From the IMG/VR virus record IMGVR_UViG_3300036832_000304, positions 1-29,674 of that record: a DNA stretch of 29,674 bases; one strand, written 5' to 3'. Under the pieces are notes generated by a model. The model made no database searches. It was not told where the DNA came from and saw only the letters and a program-made list of their open reading frames with translations. The DNA is from a virus. The position numbers and the translations under genes were made by a program. The first letter of the stretch is position 1. Each line of letters begins with the position of its first letter. Below are positions 15,987-23,308 of the stretch, in pieces.

Positions 15987-16484
15987 CTAGAGCGCCAGCA
16001 CCGAGGCCCGCTCCTGGTCCGTTAGGACCCTTGGATACGGGAACGGCTCGGGCTCGCGGGCTTGCTCATATCGCTCGGCGATGTGCTGGAAGCGCAAAAA
16101 GAAATCATCCGGCTCGCAAAACAGGCCAGGTGAAAAGACGCCATCATGGATTTCCTGAAACCAAACCGCCCGCATCCCGGGATATCCGCGCCCGATAAGC
16201 ACGCGAACGCGCCGGTCCAGGAGCGTTAGATTTCGCAACGCGAGGCGCTGCGCTTCGCCGAGGATGACCGGCCCCTTGTCCTGCCCGGTGACCTTTTTCC
16301 ACTCGATAAAGACGAACCGGATTCCGAACTCATAGAGTCCATCAATATCCATTAGCCCGCGCCGTCCGCCCGGGAGATAGCGCGCCAGCGCCGAAAGCTC
16401 CGGCATCTGCGCGAGGTAGCAATTCGGCGGAGCCTCGAGGCCCTCCGGAGCGCACCGATGCATCATCGGGCGGGCTTTAGCCAT
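15987..16484 (-). CDS. PD-(D/E)XK-like nuclease
   Basis: The 165-residue protein holds a plausible PD-(D/E)XK core: MDIDGLYEFG with Asp46 or Asp48, then the hydrophobic strand RFVFIEWKK with Glu61-X-Lys63, and GEAQRLALRNL about 15 residues later, with Glu78 and Gln80, the usual helix after the core. Another strand is RRVRVLIGRG. The N-terminus has two Cys (HRCAPEG, PNCYL). Its ATG overlaps the end of the adenine methyltransferase gene by eight bases, so the two are surely co-translated. It may be a phage recombination or VRR-NUC-like nuclease, or a partner of the methyltransferase. The motif reading is good; the role is open. Confidence 0.8.
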   Translation of the reverse strand: MAKARPMMHRCAPEGLEAPPNCYLAQMPELSALARYLPGGRRGLMDIDGLYEFGIRFVFIEWKKVTGQDKGPVILGEAQRLALRNLTLLDRRVRVLIGRGYPGMRAVWFQEIHDGVFSPGLFCEPDDFFLRFQHIAERYEQAREPEPFPYPRVLTDQERASVLAL

Positions 16485-17430
16485 AAGGCCCCCGGAGCGG
16501 CGTGAGGATGGTCGCGGTCGCGTGGAAGACCTCGGCGAACCGCCCGATGAACGGCCCGAAATAACAAACCATTTGGCCTTGCGTTGGCTGCGCCATCTCG
16601 CCGGCCTTGGAAATGAAATGGATGCGTCCGCGCGTGAATCCGATGGCGTCGGCGGCCTCCATGGCGGCCTGAGACCATGCGGTGTCGGTGTAGTTGTGGG
16701 TTAGGAGGATGGCTTGCGCGACCCGCGCGCTGCGGACCTCGGCGATGAGCTTGGCGACGAACTCGGAGAGTAGCGGTTGCGCGTAAGGCGGGTTTAGCCA
16801 CACCCGGCCCGACCACTCTTGCGCCAGGCCGTCATCATCCGCGCTAAAGTACCGCTCGGCCTGGACGGTGGCTTGCGCTTGCGCGCTGGAGGCCGGGTCC
16901 AGGTCAATCCCGCCCATCACCGCCCGCGCCAGCTCCAGGACCGGCGGCGGCGTAAACCACTCGTTTTCCCCGGTGAAGTTCGTTCGATGCGCCGGCTTGT
17001 CGATGAGCCCGCGCGTGGTCGGCCTTTCCTCTTTCTCAAGCGCCGCCTCGAACTCCGGCGCCGGGATGGCGGCGAGCCGTTGGAAGCGGCTCGCGTCCTG
17101 CTTTGAGAGCCCGATACGCGCTAGCGTTTCGGCGAACGGCGAGGGCGATTTGGTCCCGTCTCGGGACGAAATATGACGCTCCGTTGGCGGCGTGCGTTCC
17201 TCGGATTCCAGCAATTCGCCGGTCCGGCGCTCGGCCCGGATGCGGATATTGATGGCGCGGTGTTCGGCCTCGATGTTCTTGGCCTGGTGCGCGTAAATCT
17301 CCAGCGCCCTCGCCTTGTCGGCGATGTCCTTGGCCTCATCGACCCGCTCGCACTCCACAATCGCGGCGCACATCCGGTCATAGGTCGGGACCGAAATCAG
17401 CGCGTTATCTGGAGTAACAGCGTAATTCAT
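16477..17430 (-). CDS. DNA N6-adenine methyltransferase, phage Dam type
   Basis: The 317-residue protein has two parts. The N-terminal 145 residues are helical and charged, with TYDRMCAAIVECERVDEAKD and a LARIGLSKQDASRFQRLAAI segment that looks like a DNA-binding helix pair, as in ParB-like N-termini attached to phage Dam proteins. The catalytic domain starts NEWFTPPPVLELARAV (about 156-171), then GGIDLDPASSAQAQ and the motif IV WLNPPY (Asn213-Pro-Pro-Tyr216), typical of N6-adenine enzymes. The S-adenosylmethionine loop (FxGxG) is not obvious, which is usual in this family. It may protect the phage DNA or alter GANTC or other adenine sites; the target cannot be read from sequence. Confidence 0.92.
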   Translation of the reverse strand: MNYAVTPDNALISVPTYDRMCAAIVECERVDEAKDIADKARALEIYAHQAKNIEAEHRAINIRIRAERRTGELLESEERTPPTERHISSRDGTKSPSPFAETLARIGLSKQDASRFQRLAAIPAPEFEAALEKEERPTTRGLIDKPAHRTNFTGENEWFTPPPVLELARAVMGGIDLDPASSAQAQATVQAERYFSADDDGLAQEWSGRVWLNPPYAQPLLSEFVAKLIAEVRSARVAQAILLTHNYTDTAWSQAAMEAADAIGFTRGRIHFISKAGEMAQPTQGQMVCYFGPFIGRFAEVFHATATILTPLRGPYG

Positions 17431-17504
17431 GGAGCCCGCCGGAAGCGTGCGCCAGCCCGCAAAAATGGTAACAACGCCGGTCTCAGATTTGCAAGCGTGG
17501 CCGG

Positions 17505-19073
17505 TTAAACAAAAAGGACCTGATATTCCGGCTCGCCTTCGGGCTGGCGCTCCCGGTCCTTGAGCCCTTGCGCCATCGCCAGCACCACCGCGCCGTCGAT
17601 GCGGAATCGCGCCTTGGACTTATCGAGCTTGCGCCCGCCCGCCGGGTCGGTGACCGCCACGGCGTTTCCCATGCACCAGGTCAAAACCGGGTTGCCGTCA
17701 TGCACTAGCTCGCCATGCAGAACCGCCGTTTCCAGCGCGTCCACGGCGGGCGCCATATCCTTGAAGCCTTGCCCCCATGGGACCAGCCGCAACCCGTCGC
17801 CGGGTTCGCCGTCCGGGTGCGCCTCCAGGCCCACCGCATCGAACTCCCGGAGCAGGTTTTGAATCCCCCATCGGTCGTAAGCCAGCCCGAGGACATTGAA
17901 CCGCTGATAAACCTCGGCGATGCGCCGCGCGACCGCTTGCGGATGGATAGAGCGGCCCGGGACCGCCTCGATGTAGCCTTGGCTCGCCCATAGCGCGTAA
18001 GGGACGCGGTCGCGGCGTTCGTGGTCCTCCAGGTAGTCGGCGGGCTTGAAAAACCACGCCGCCACGCGCGACCCGTCCGTCGCTGAGAGCGCGAGCAGCG
18101 CGCAAAGGTCGATTTTCGCCGACAGGTCGAGCGCCAGGTAAATCGACTCGCCATCCACCAGGCAAGCGGCGCCCTTGCACGCCATCCAATCGGCCCGGGA
18201 GATGAGGGTCGAGAGCGGCGAGACCCGTTGATTCAGGTAGAGGTTACGGACCTTCGGTTCCTCGGCTGGAAGCCGCTTGGCTTTCGCCATCGCGACCGCC
18301 AGCTCATCGAGCGACCGGAAATCCCCGAGCGCCGGGTTTGCCTCGCGCCAGGCGCTTTCATCCTCAAGGTCGCAATCCTCTGGCGCGGCGTAGAGATGGC
18401 AAACCGTGGTCGGGTCCTCGCCCGACAAGCCGTCATCAATCAGCTTGGAACAGATGTGTTCCGGGTCGTTCGATTGCGTGGTGATGGCGAGAAACAGCGG
18501 CTCGGCCCGCGCGCCCATAGAGGTATCGAGGACATCGTAAAGGTCGCGGCTTTTGGCTTGCGCCAGCTCATCGAAAATCACGAACGTTGGATTGAGGCCG
18601 TGTTTGGTCCCGACCTCGGCGGAGAGCGCCCGGTAAAACGAACCGTTGCCGAGGCAAACGATGGTCTTGGTCGAGGGGACCACCCGGAGCAGCGGGACAA
18701 GCTCCGGCTCGGCCTCGACCATCTGGCGCGCAGCCTTGAACACTTGGCCGGCTTGCTCGCGGTCGTTGGCGGCGGAGTAAATCTCGCCGTTCCGCTCGGC
18801 CTCCGGGCCTATCAGATGCACCAGCACCAGGCACGCGGCGAGCAGGGTCTTTCCGTTCTTGCGCGGGAGCGAAAAGATGGCGCGGCGCACCACCCGCGAG
18901 CCGTCCGGCCATTGCGGCGCGTAAACGTCAAAGATGAATCGGCGCTGCCATTTGCGGAGCCGGACCGGCTTGCCGGCGCCGACCCCGGAGGGAATGGTTA
19001 GTTGCTCGATGAACGCGCAGACCCGTTCCGCTCGTTCGAGGTTACGACCTTGAGCGGGGCGCCGCCGAGCAAG
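17505..19073 (-). CDS. terL: Terminase large subunit (5' end uncertain, no usual start codon)
   Basis: The recognisable protein begins near 19073 with LARRRPAQGRNLERAERVCA, then VRLRKWQRRFIFDVY, the conserved adenine-motif region. Walker A is SLPRKNGKT, about 70 residues in; Walker B is FVIFDELAQ, about 165 residues in. The nuclease part carries LALDLSAKID and GLAYDRWG. About 520 residues to the stop is a usual size for HK97-type (Terminase_1) enzymes, which cut and pump DNA into proheads. Oddly, no ATG, GTG or TTG stands in this frame near the N-terminus: the nearest upstream are ATG at 19286 and GTG at 19367, deep in the small subunit gene, where this frame is Arg/Gly-rich shadow. The end given is where homology begins. 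Confidence 0.93.
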   Translation of the reverse strand, partial: LARRRPAQGRNLERAERVCAFIEQLTIPSGVGAGKPVRLRKWQRRFIFDVYAPQWPDGSRVVRRAIFSLPRKNGKTLLAACLVLVHLIGPEAERNGEIYSAANDREQAGQVFKAARQMVEAEPELVPLLRVVPSTKTIVCLGNGSFYRALSAEVGTKHGLNPTFVIFDELAQAKSRDLYDVLDTSMGARAEPLFLAITTQSNDPEHICSKLIDDGLSGEDPTTVCHLYAAPEDCDLEDESAWREANPALGDFRSLDELAVAMAKAKRLPAEEPKVRNLYLNQRVSPLSTLISRADWMACKGAACLVDGESIYLALDLSAKIDLCALLALSATDGSRVAAWFFKPADYLEDHERRDRVPYALWASQGYIEAVPGRSIHPQAVARRIAEVYQRFNVLGLAYDRWGIQNLLREFDAVGLEAHPDGEPGDGLRLVPWGQGFKDMAPAVDALETAVLHGELVHDGNPVLTWCMGNAVAVTDPAGGRKLDKSKARFRIDGAVVLAMAQGLKDRERQPEGEPEYQVLFV

Positions 19074-19513
19074 CTTCCGAACTTCCCCGGCTCCGGCGCG
19101 TCCGGAAGCGTCAAGCGCGTCCGCGCCGCTGGCGTCATCCCCAGCCGGTCGCCCGCCTTGAGGATGATTTCGGCTTGGCGGGCCTGGACCGCCAGCGCCG
19201 GATGCGCGGCGGGCTGGCCTTGACCGCCCCGCACAATCAGGCCGTCGCGCGCCACCAGGTCCCGAGCCTCCAGGTAATTCGCCCATGCGTCCGCATAGAC
19301 CGCCAGCGCCGGGACATCGGCGGCGGTGTAGAGCCCCGGCGGCATCGCCGCGACGGCTCGGTCCCACTCGCGCGCCGCCACGCCGGTTAAGACCTTGGGT
19401 CTCACCAGCGGGCCGGTCGGTTGCGGTTCCCTTCTGTTAAGGCGCTGCTTTCCCGGGTTGCCCTCTAGGCGCTTGAGATGGGTCGCCTTGGGCGCGGGAC
19501 CACGGACCCCCAT
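18998..19513 (-). CDS. terS: Terminase small subunit, P27 type
   Basis: ATG at 19513 is preceded by GGAGG six bases upstream and gives 171 residues beginning MGVRGPAPKATHLKRLEGNP, the hallmark of P27-type small terminases. An in-frame ATG at 19573 would add 20 residues but lacks the family start. Other family patterns are WDRAVAAMPPGLYTAADVPA, LAVYADAWANY and GDRLGMTPAARTRL near residue 121. After about residue 150 (KFGSLLG) the family normally ends, but here 21 more residues run on, overlapping the large subunit in the other frame. It recognises the packaging site and recruits the large subunit. Confidence 0.95.
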   Translation of the reverse strand: MGVRGPAPKATHLKRLEGNPGKQRLNRREPQPTGPLVRPKVLTGVAAREWDRAVAAMPPGLYTAADVPALAVYADAWANYLEARDLVARDGLIVRGGQGQPAAHPALAVQARQAEIILKAGDRLGMTPAARTRLTLPDAPEPGKFGSLLGGAPLKVVTSNERNGSARSSSN

Positions 19514-19719
19514 GGATGGCCTCCACTCATGTTCCCCGGACTTCGGATGACCTTGATTTGACCGGGGTTTCATCCGTTCGGGAGCCCCAGCGACCCGGCC
19601 TCGATAGGTTCGGCATCGCGTTTTAAGGTCCCGGGGGCCGGTGGCGGACGCTCAGATTTCTGGATTCGACCCATCCCCCCCGAAACGCCATCCCCTAAGC
19701 GCCTTGGCCCCCGAACGCA
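19514..19719. other. Non-coding gap between HNH and terminase genes; possible packaging site
   Basis: This 206-base stretch has no convincing gene. In cos-type phages with an HNH gene beside the terminase, the packaging site usually lies about here, so a cos site is possible, but no defined cos sequence can be read. Confidence 0.3.
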
Positions 19720-19734
19720 TCACGCGCGCGTGAT
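19719..19734. repeat. 16-bp perfect palindrome at HNH gene end
   Basis: ATCACGCGCGCGTGAT is its own reverse complement. It spans the last codons and the stop of the HNH gene, so part of the symmetry may be chance in GC-rich coding sequence. Confidence 0.45.
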
Positions 19735-20043
19735 AGGCCAGCCATCGGCATCGACGCGCAGCGGCAAGGCGCCGAGTTCGAGCAATTGCTTCTCCCGGTC
19801 GTGGTGCGGTTTGCAGAGCGATTGAAGCTCACCGCGCCAGAACTTCACCGGGTCGCCGTGGTGCGGCTGGATGTGGTCGGCGATGGTGGCGGGCGTGTAA
19901 ACGCCGGCCTCCAAGCACATCGCGCAGAACGGTTGCACTCGGATTTGCAGCCGGCGGCGGCGCTTCCAACGCTGCGTTCCGTACCATTGCCGATAGATGA
20001 GCGCCTCGGCGGACCGTGCGTCCGAGCGCGATTGCTCGCCCAT
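19720..20043 (-). CDS. HNH endonuclease
   Basis: The 107-residue protein has zinc-binding CAMC (Cys40, Cys43) and LCKPHH (Cys77 onward) pairs and the core ADHIQPHHGDP with Asp56-His57, the metal-binding strand-loop of HNH enzymes. The N-terminus is basic (RWKRRRRLQIR). In HK97-like phages a small HNH protein beside the terminase takes part in specific DNA cleavage during packaging. The gene stands 206 bases upstream of the small terminase and in the same direction, which fits that role. Confidence 0.93.
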   Translation of the reverse strand: MGEQSRSDARSAEALIYRQWYGTQRWKRRRRLQIRVQPFCAMCLEAGVYTPATIADHIQPHHGDPVKFWRGELQSLCKPHHDREKQLLELGALPLRVDADGWPITRA

Positions 20044-20089
20044 GGCGTTTATATCCCGCTAAACCTAGAGCCGCGCAAGGGATGCCCGA

Positions 20090-20650
20090 CTAGCTATGGT
20101 GGTCGCGACCCATCGAATATGCGCGAGCCAGGTTCTCCAGCGCAGCCACAATCATCTGAGATTGCCGCACCGTTTGGGTCACGCCGGTAATGCGGCGCAC
20201 CACATCGCGCCATGGGAGCGGGCGGTCCTGCTCGATGGCCGAGCCCACCAGCGCGGCGAGTAAATCCCTATCCATCGGGCCTATCTTATCCAGCACCAGG
20301 CGCACGCGGACGCCGGCATTGAGCATCCGGTCGGTCATCAGCTCGGCGGCGCTGTAGTTCGCCGAATGGACCTCGAGGCGCTCCGGACGCCCATCGGCGC
20401 CTTTCCATATCGCCCAATCCGTTGTTAGCCGCTCGGCGGCGGTGGCTTGGCCTGCGGTGATGGTTTCGGCTTCCTGGAGCTTGCGGAATGGACTTGCGCG
20501 ATATGCGGATTGAATCCGACGCGCGCGGTCCAGGTTCACCACCGCGCCCATCGCGCGGAGTCTCACAATTTCGGCCTCGGTGGCTTGGCGCTCGGTGCGG
20601 CGTCGGAGAATCTCTTGCGGGTCGGCGGGCTTGTGATGGCGCTTGGACAT
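20090..20650 (-). CDS. Unknown phage protein, 186 residues
   Basis: The protein begins with a basic helical segment, MSKRHHKPADPQEILRRRTE, followed by ERQATEAEIVRLRAMGAVVN. A central part has DWAIWKGADGRPERLEV, and the C-terminal 80 residues are mostly helical, with DRDLLAALVGSAIEQDRPLP and QMIVAALENLARAYS, possibly a DNA-binding fold. It stands alone, with 282 non-coding bases upstream and the HNH gene 46 bases downstream. I do not recognise the family; a transcriptional regulator of the late genes is one possibility, given its position at the boundary between early and late modules. Confidence 0.75.
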   Translation of the reverse strand: MSKRHHKPADPQEILRRRTERQATEAEIVRLRAMGAVVNLDRARRIQSAYRASPFRKLQEAETITAGQATAAERLTTDWAIWKGADGRPERLEVHSANYSAAELMTDRMLNAGVRVRLVLDKIGPMDRDLLAALVGSAIEQDRPLPWRDVVRRITGVTQTVRQSQMIVAALENLARAYSMGRDHHS

Positions 20651-20932
20651 CCGGGCCGGTCCTGGAGTTCAAGCCGAGTTTATATCTCAAGCGCCGAAAT
20701 TCGGATATTTTTGGAGCGGCCCAAATCCACCCCCCCGGACATAGGGCCGGGTCTCCGACAAGACCGGACAGAGCCGGAGCTAACTTCCCCGCTCCGGCTC
20801 TGTTTCTATTTTCCCGATTTCGCGTAAATCTAGCGCCGCGACAGGTGTTCACGCTCCATCGCGGAATCCGTTCGGCGCATCGGTCCTTTTCCCGGTTCAC
20901 CAGATAAGGCGCGAGCCGGATGGATTTTCGCG
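20651..20932. other. 282-base non-coding boundary between early and late modules
   Basis: No gene with good codon use lies here on either strand. It holds a strong hairpin (20768-20803) and, just upstream of the next minus-strand gene, an AT-rich stretch that reads GAGATATAAACT on the minus strand and could supply a -10 element. No clear -35 element is visible. A promoter for the late region is likely to be here. Confidence 0.4.
20768..20812 (+). terminator. Strong intrinsic terminator-like hairpin, plus-strand orientation
   Basis: A perfect 13-bp GC-rich stem (20768-20780 with 20791-20803) with a 10-base loop is followed on the plus strand by TTTCTATTTT. It is the best terminator shape in the window, yet it points rightward, while all nearby genes run leftward. 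It may stop antisense transcription, end a short unannotated rightward RNA, or act on the minus strand as a leader structure. Confidence 0.7.
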
Positions 20933-21166
20933 TTAGCGGATTGGCGGTGGCGGCGGATAGGTCACACCCTCGCCGAACCTCCATTCAAAAACCGTGCAAT
21001 CGCCGGCATCGGTGATGATGATTCTTTGCGTGGTCCCGAGCTGCGCGCCGATGCTGCGCGAATAGCGAAAAGCCGTCTCGACCGCTTCGCCAGGCCCGAC
21101 AAACTCGCGGACCCGCTCACAACTCCCATCCGGGAAAAACTGATAAACCGAAAATTCGTCCGCCAT
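20933..21166 (-). CDS. Small protein, 77 residues, unknown
   Basis: It begins MADEFSVYQFFPDGSCERVR, then REFVGPGEAVETAFRYSRSI and TQRIIITDAGDCTVFEWRFG, and ends with a proline run (TYPPPPPIR). The alternation of short strands and one helix suggests a compact alpha/beta domain. It starts six bases after the preceding gene and is the last gene of the early operon before the 282-base boundary. No family is recognised. Small proteins of this design are frequent in alphaproteobacterial prophages. Confidence 0.75.
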   Translation of the reverse strand: MADEFSVYQFFPDGSCERVREFVGPGEAVETAFRYSRSIGAQLGTTQRIIITDAGDCTVFEWRFGEGVTYPPPPPIR

Positions 21167-21172
21167 CGCCCG

Positions 21173-21355
21173 TTACGCCTCATCAGGCGGCTCAGTTAGT
21201 TTCAAAATTTCGAGGTGGTTGTCCACCAGCCGGCGGTCAATCACCTCAATAGCCGCCTCAATTGCAATGCGGGCGGTCGTCAGCCGAGCCAGCACCGCGA
21301 TTAAAGCCGCCTCGTTTTTGAGCATATGGGCGGCGATGATTTCGGATTCCGTCAT
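21173..21355 (-). CDS. Small helical protein with MTESEIIA start (copy 2)
   Basis: This 60-residue protein begins MTESEIIAAHMLKNEAALIA and continues with helices (VLARLTTARIAIEAAIEVI). Its ATG directly follows the stop of the gene before it. The first eight residues equal those of that gene, and 25 bases of DNA around both starts are identical, so the start region was duplicated. The remainder differs: this one is Ala/Ile-rich and may form a coiled coil. Function unknown. Confidence 0.7.
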   Translation of the reverse strand: MTESEIIAAHMLKNEAALIAVLARLTTARIAIEAAIEVIDRRLVDNHLEILKLTEPPDEA

Positions 21356-21356
21356 T
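21332..21356. repeat. 25-bp direct repeat at two successive gene starts (copy at 21542-21566)
   Basis: An identical 25-bp block covers the starts of two successive small genes. It includes eight codons (MTESEIIA) plus one base. Partial tandem duplication of a translation start, followed by divergence or fusion to other sequence, would explain it. Confidence 0.85.
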
Positions 21357-21565
21357 CACATATCCTCGAAAGGCGCCGCCTCGAAATCCAGGAGCGAAGT
21401 TATGTTTTCGTCGCTCCAGCTCGGATATTCGGCGCGTAGCCGGCGCTCGATGCCCTCGGCTTGCGCGGTGGCATCATCCCAATCAATTCCCTGATTCGTC
21501 AGGACGTGAATCAGGTGATGGCGCGCGGCCTTGAGGTTCGAGGCGATGATTTCGGATTCCGTCAT
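21356..21565 (-). CDS. Small protein with MTESEIIA start (copy 1)
   Basis: This 69-residue protein begins MTESEIIASNLKAARHHLIH and has a Trp/Asp-rich centre (NQGIDWDDATAQAEGIERRL), then EYPSWSDENITSLLDFEAAP. Its ATG overlaps the upstream stop as ATGA. It shares its first eight residues with the next gene but not the rest. No family is recognised. Confidence 0.72.
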   Translation of the reverse strand: MTESEIIASNLKAARHHLIHVLTNQGIDWDDATAQAEGIERRLRAEYPSWSDENITSLLDFEAAPFEDM

Positions 21566-22212
21566 TTATCCGGCTCCATGGGCGGACCGATGCCCCACGA
21601 AAACGCCATTTCCCATATCCGATAGGCCAGCGGACGGCGGTCCGGGCCGAACGTGTAGCTTGGAACCCCGACCGTCCCGTCACCCGGAACAATGACTTTT
21701 TGCGCCTCTGGCGAGAGGTCAGCGAGCGCGAACTTGGAGCCGTTCGGCGCGAAAAGGTGGGTCGTGTGCGTCGGCGATTGGCCCACCGCGACAATGCAAT
21801 TCCAGCGGACCGCCAGCTCGGCAAAGACGGTTTGATGCCATGGCGTTTCCCATGCCTCGGGCCGGTCCGGCATCGGATGAACGGTGACCACGGTCGGGAA
21901 CGTGAAGGCGTCGTTTACGGTGAGGACGAACCCGCAATCCTTGGGCGCCATCCAATCCGGCAAGATGTGGTCGAACGTCCGCCAGAGGCAATAAAACCGG
22001 CGACAGACTCGCGGTTGCTGGCGCTCGCCATAAACGGTGCAGGACTTCCCGGCGGAGCCGTCCAGATAGCGGCAAGGCGTGGCCGGCGGCTTGCTCAATT
22101 CCTTGATACCCGGCGCGGTGCAGCACGCATCACATCCCTCGCACGACCTGGTGATGGCTGGCGCTTGCGCGTCACCATTGCGCCGCCGGAGCTTGGCGAG
22201 CGCGTCCGCCAT
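21562..22212 (-). CDS. Cysteine-rich protein, YkgJ-like zinc/iron-chelating domain
   Basis: Eight Cys lie in the first 75 residues in the order CEGCDACC (Cys24, 27, 30, 31), PCRYL (47), SCTVYGER (58), RVCRRFYCLW (70 and 75). This is the pattern of the YkgJ/CxxCxxCC family, whose members bind zinc or an iron-sulphur cluster; the family function is not settled. The remaining 140 residues are beta-rich, with FTFPTVVTVHPMP and WNCIVAVGQSPTHTTHLFAP. The start shares one base with the upstream stop. It lies in an operon of small proteins, so it may modify a host process early in infection. Confidence 0.82.
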   Translation of the reverse strand: MADALAKLRRRNGDAQAPAITRSCEGCDACCTAPGIKELSKPPATPCRYLDGSAGKSCTVYGERQQPRVCRRFYCLWRTFDHILPDWMAPKDCGFVLTVNDAFTFPTVVTVHPMPDRPEAWETPWHQTVFAELAVRWNCIVAVGQSPTHTTHLFAPNGSKFALADLSPEAQKVIVPGDGTVGVPSYTFGPDRRPLAYRIWEMAFSWGIGPPMEPDK

Positions 22213-22454
22213 CAGGAATCGAGCTTCCTAGACGGCTCGCACTCGTTCCGGTCGTAGCGTTCGAGCCACTCGCGCATGATGGGCGCGAATGCCTCCGGGT
22301 CCATGGTGGAGGTCACGACCGCGCGGTAGTTGTCGCCAACGTCCGCCACCAGGAAAAACACGAATCCGAAATCTTTCGGGAGCCGCTTGGCGAGCTTGCC
22401 GAGCGCCTCCGCCAGCGTCTCGGCGTTTTTTTGCGTCATCGCGGGATGTTTCAT
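22212..22454 (-). CDS. Small alpha/beta protein, 80 residues, unknown
   Basis: The start is ATG at 22454, overlapping the upstream stop as ATGA; the longer frame upstream is Arg-rich shadow. The sequence begins MKHPAMTQKNAETLAEALGK, has a hydrophobic strand FGFVFFLVADVG and a helix MDPEAFAPIMREWLERYD. It is too polar around the strand to be a membrane protein. No family is recognised. Confidence 0.75.
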   Translation of the reverse strand: MKHPAMTQKNAETLAEALGKLAKRLPKDFGFVFFLVADVGDNYRAVVTSTMDPEAFAPIMREWLERYDRNECEPSRKLDS

Positions 22455-23092
22455 GACTCCTCCGGAACGAACTTCATCACCCGTTGCGCCATGGTCTGTA
22501 AGAGCTTCACCGCCTCGTAACCGTCCTGCTGCGCGATTTCGGCGAGCGTCGGGAGCCCGGTTCGGATGCTTTCGAGAACCTCGGCGCGGGTTGCCTTTCG
22601 GCCTTCCGAATACCACTCGACCCGCGCCGGATGGCCGAGCCGGAACAGCAAGCCGTCGCGCTCGCGCTGGACCCGATAGGTGCGGCAAAGCCAAATAAGC
22701 GTCACGCCGGGATTGCGCTCAATCATTATGCCGGCGGGCGGGCGATGTGGCGGCTTGTCCGAGTGACGGCGTTTCGCCAGCGGGCGCGTGAGGAACGGAC
22801 AGGCCGTCGCCGCGAAGCGGGCGCAACCCGGATGCGATGGCGGCTCGGAGCTAACCCGGTTGACCCCGCACATCGGGCCGACCACGAACGCCGCTAGGCC
22901 AGCGCGGCGGCGTCCGCAAACCCAGCAAAGCCGTTCCTGGTGCGCGCGGTGGACTTTTTGGTTCGAGGTCGCGCGGAACTCCGGTTCGCCATCAATCCAC
23001 TCGACAAAGAACGGGACCGGATAGCCGCGCGCGTCGATTTTGAGCGCCTGGATTTGCGGCGGTGCGTCTGGGAAGCGCGAGCCGGGATTCAT
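22451..23092 (-). CDS. Zinc-ribbon-like phage protein, 213 residues
   Basis: Residues 1-40 form a beta-rich start (QIQALKIDARGYPVPFFVEW). A Cys-rich part follows: CWVCGRRR (Cys56, Cys59), GPMCG (75), HPGC (87-90) and a further Cys98. The C-terminal half reads GVTLIWLCRTYRV, GLLFRLGHPARVEWYSEGRK and a helical end with EVLESIRTGLPTLAEIAQQD. It may bind zinc and nucleic acid. The ATG overlaps the stop that closes the neighbouring membrane-protein frame (ATGA). Proteins of this layout occur in alphaproteobacterial phages without known function. Confidence 0.78.
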   Translation of the reverse strand: MNPGSRFPDAPPQIQALKIDARGYPVPFFVEWIDGEPEFRATSNQKVHRAHQERLCWVCGRRRAGLAAFVVGPMCGVNRVSSEPPSHPGCARFAATACPFLTRPLAKRRHSDKPPHRPPAGIMIERNPGVTLIWLCRTYRVQRERDGLLFRLGHPARVEWYSEGRKATRAEVLESIRTGLPTLAEIAQQDGYEAVKLLQTMAQRVMKFVPEES

Positions 23093-23308
23093 GCGTCACC
23101 GCCGCCGAGCCATGGCAACTCATCATCCGGGAATTGCCGGTCGACCAGGACGGTGACGGCGGCGGCGGCGCCCGGGAAGCCAGCGCCGAGCAGGATTCCC
23201 ACCGCCAGCACGGCGCCCGCGCCGCACGGTTTCCGAGCGCGGATCCTCGGCGATGAGGCCGCTTCGGATGTTTCGGAAGTTCCGGAAAACCTCGCGCGTC
23301 TCGCTCAT
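23089..23308 (-). pseudogene. Small single-span membrane protein split over two frames
   Basis: The start at 23308 (MSETREVFRNFRNIRSGLIA) overlaps the stop of the HigA-like gene as ATGA. That frame then turns Arg-rich and closes at 23123. Frame +1 takes over with a clear membrane segment, GAGAVLAVGILLGAGFPGAA, then AVTVLVDRQFPDDELPWLGG, and its stop at 23089 overlaps the next ATG as ATGA. Thus both coupled ends belong to one gene of about 72 residues, broken by one extra base (220 bases in all, 73 codons plus 1) near 23211-23235. It could be a sequence error, a true mutation, +1 frameshifting, or two overlapping genes: GTG at 23211 would open a 40-residue second one. Confidence 0.6.

Noticed and set aside
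19074-19367. Upstream extension of the large terminase frame to GTG 19367 or ATG 19286
   Set aside because: The extra residues are Gly/Arg/Pro-rich shadow of the small terminase, whose own frame matches the P27 family throughout; kept only as alternative starts.
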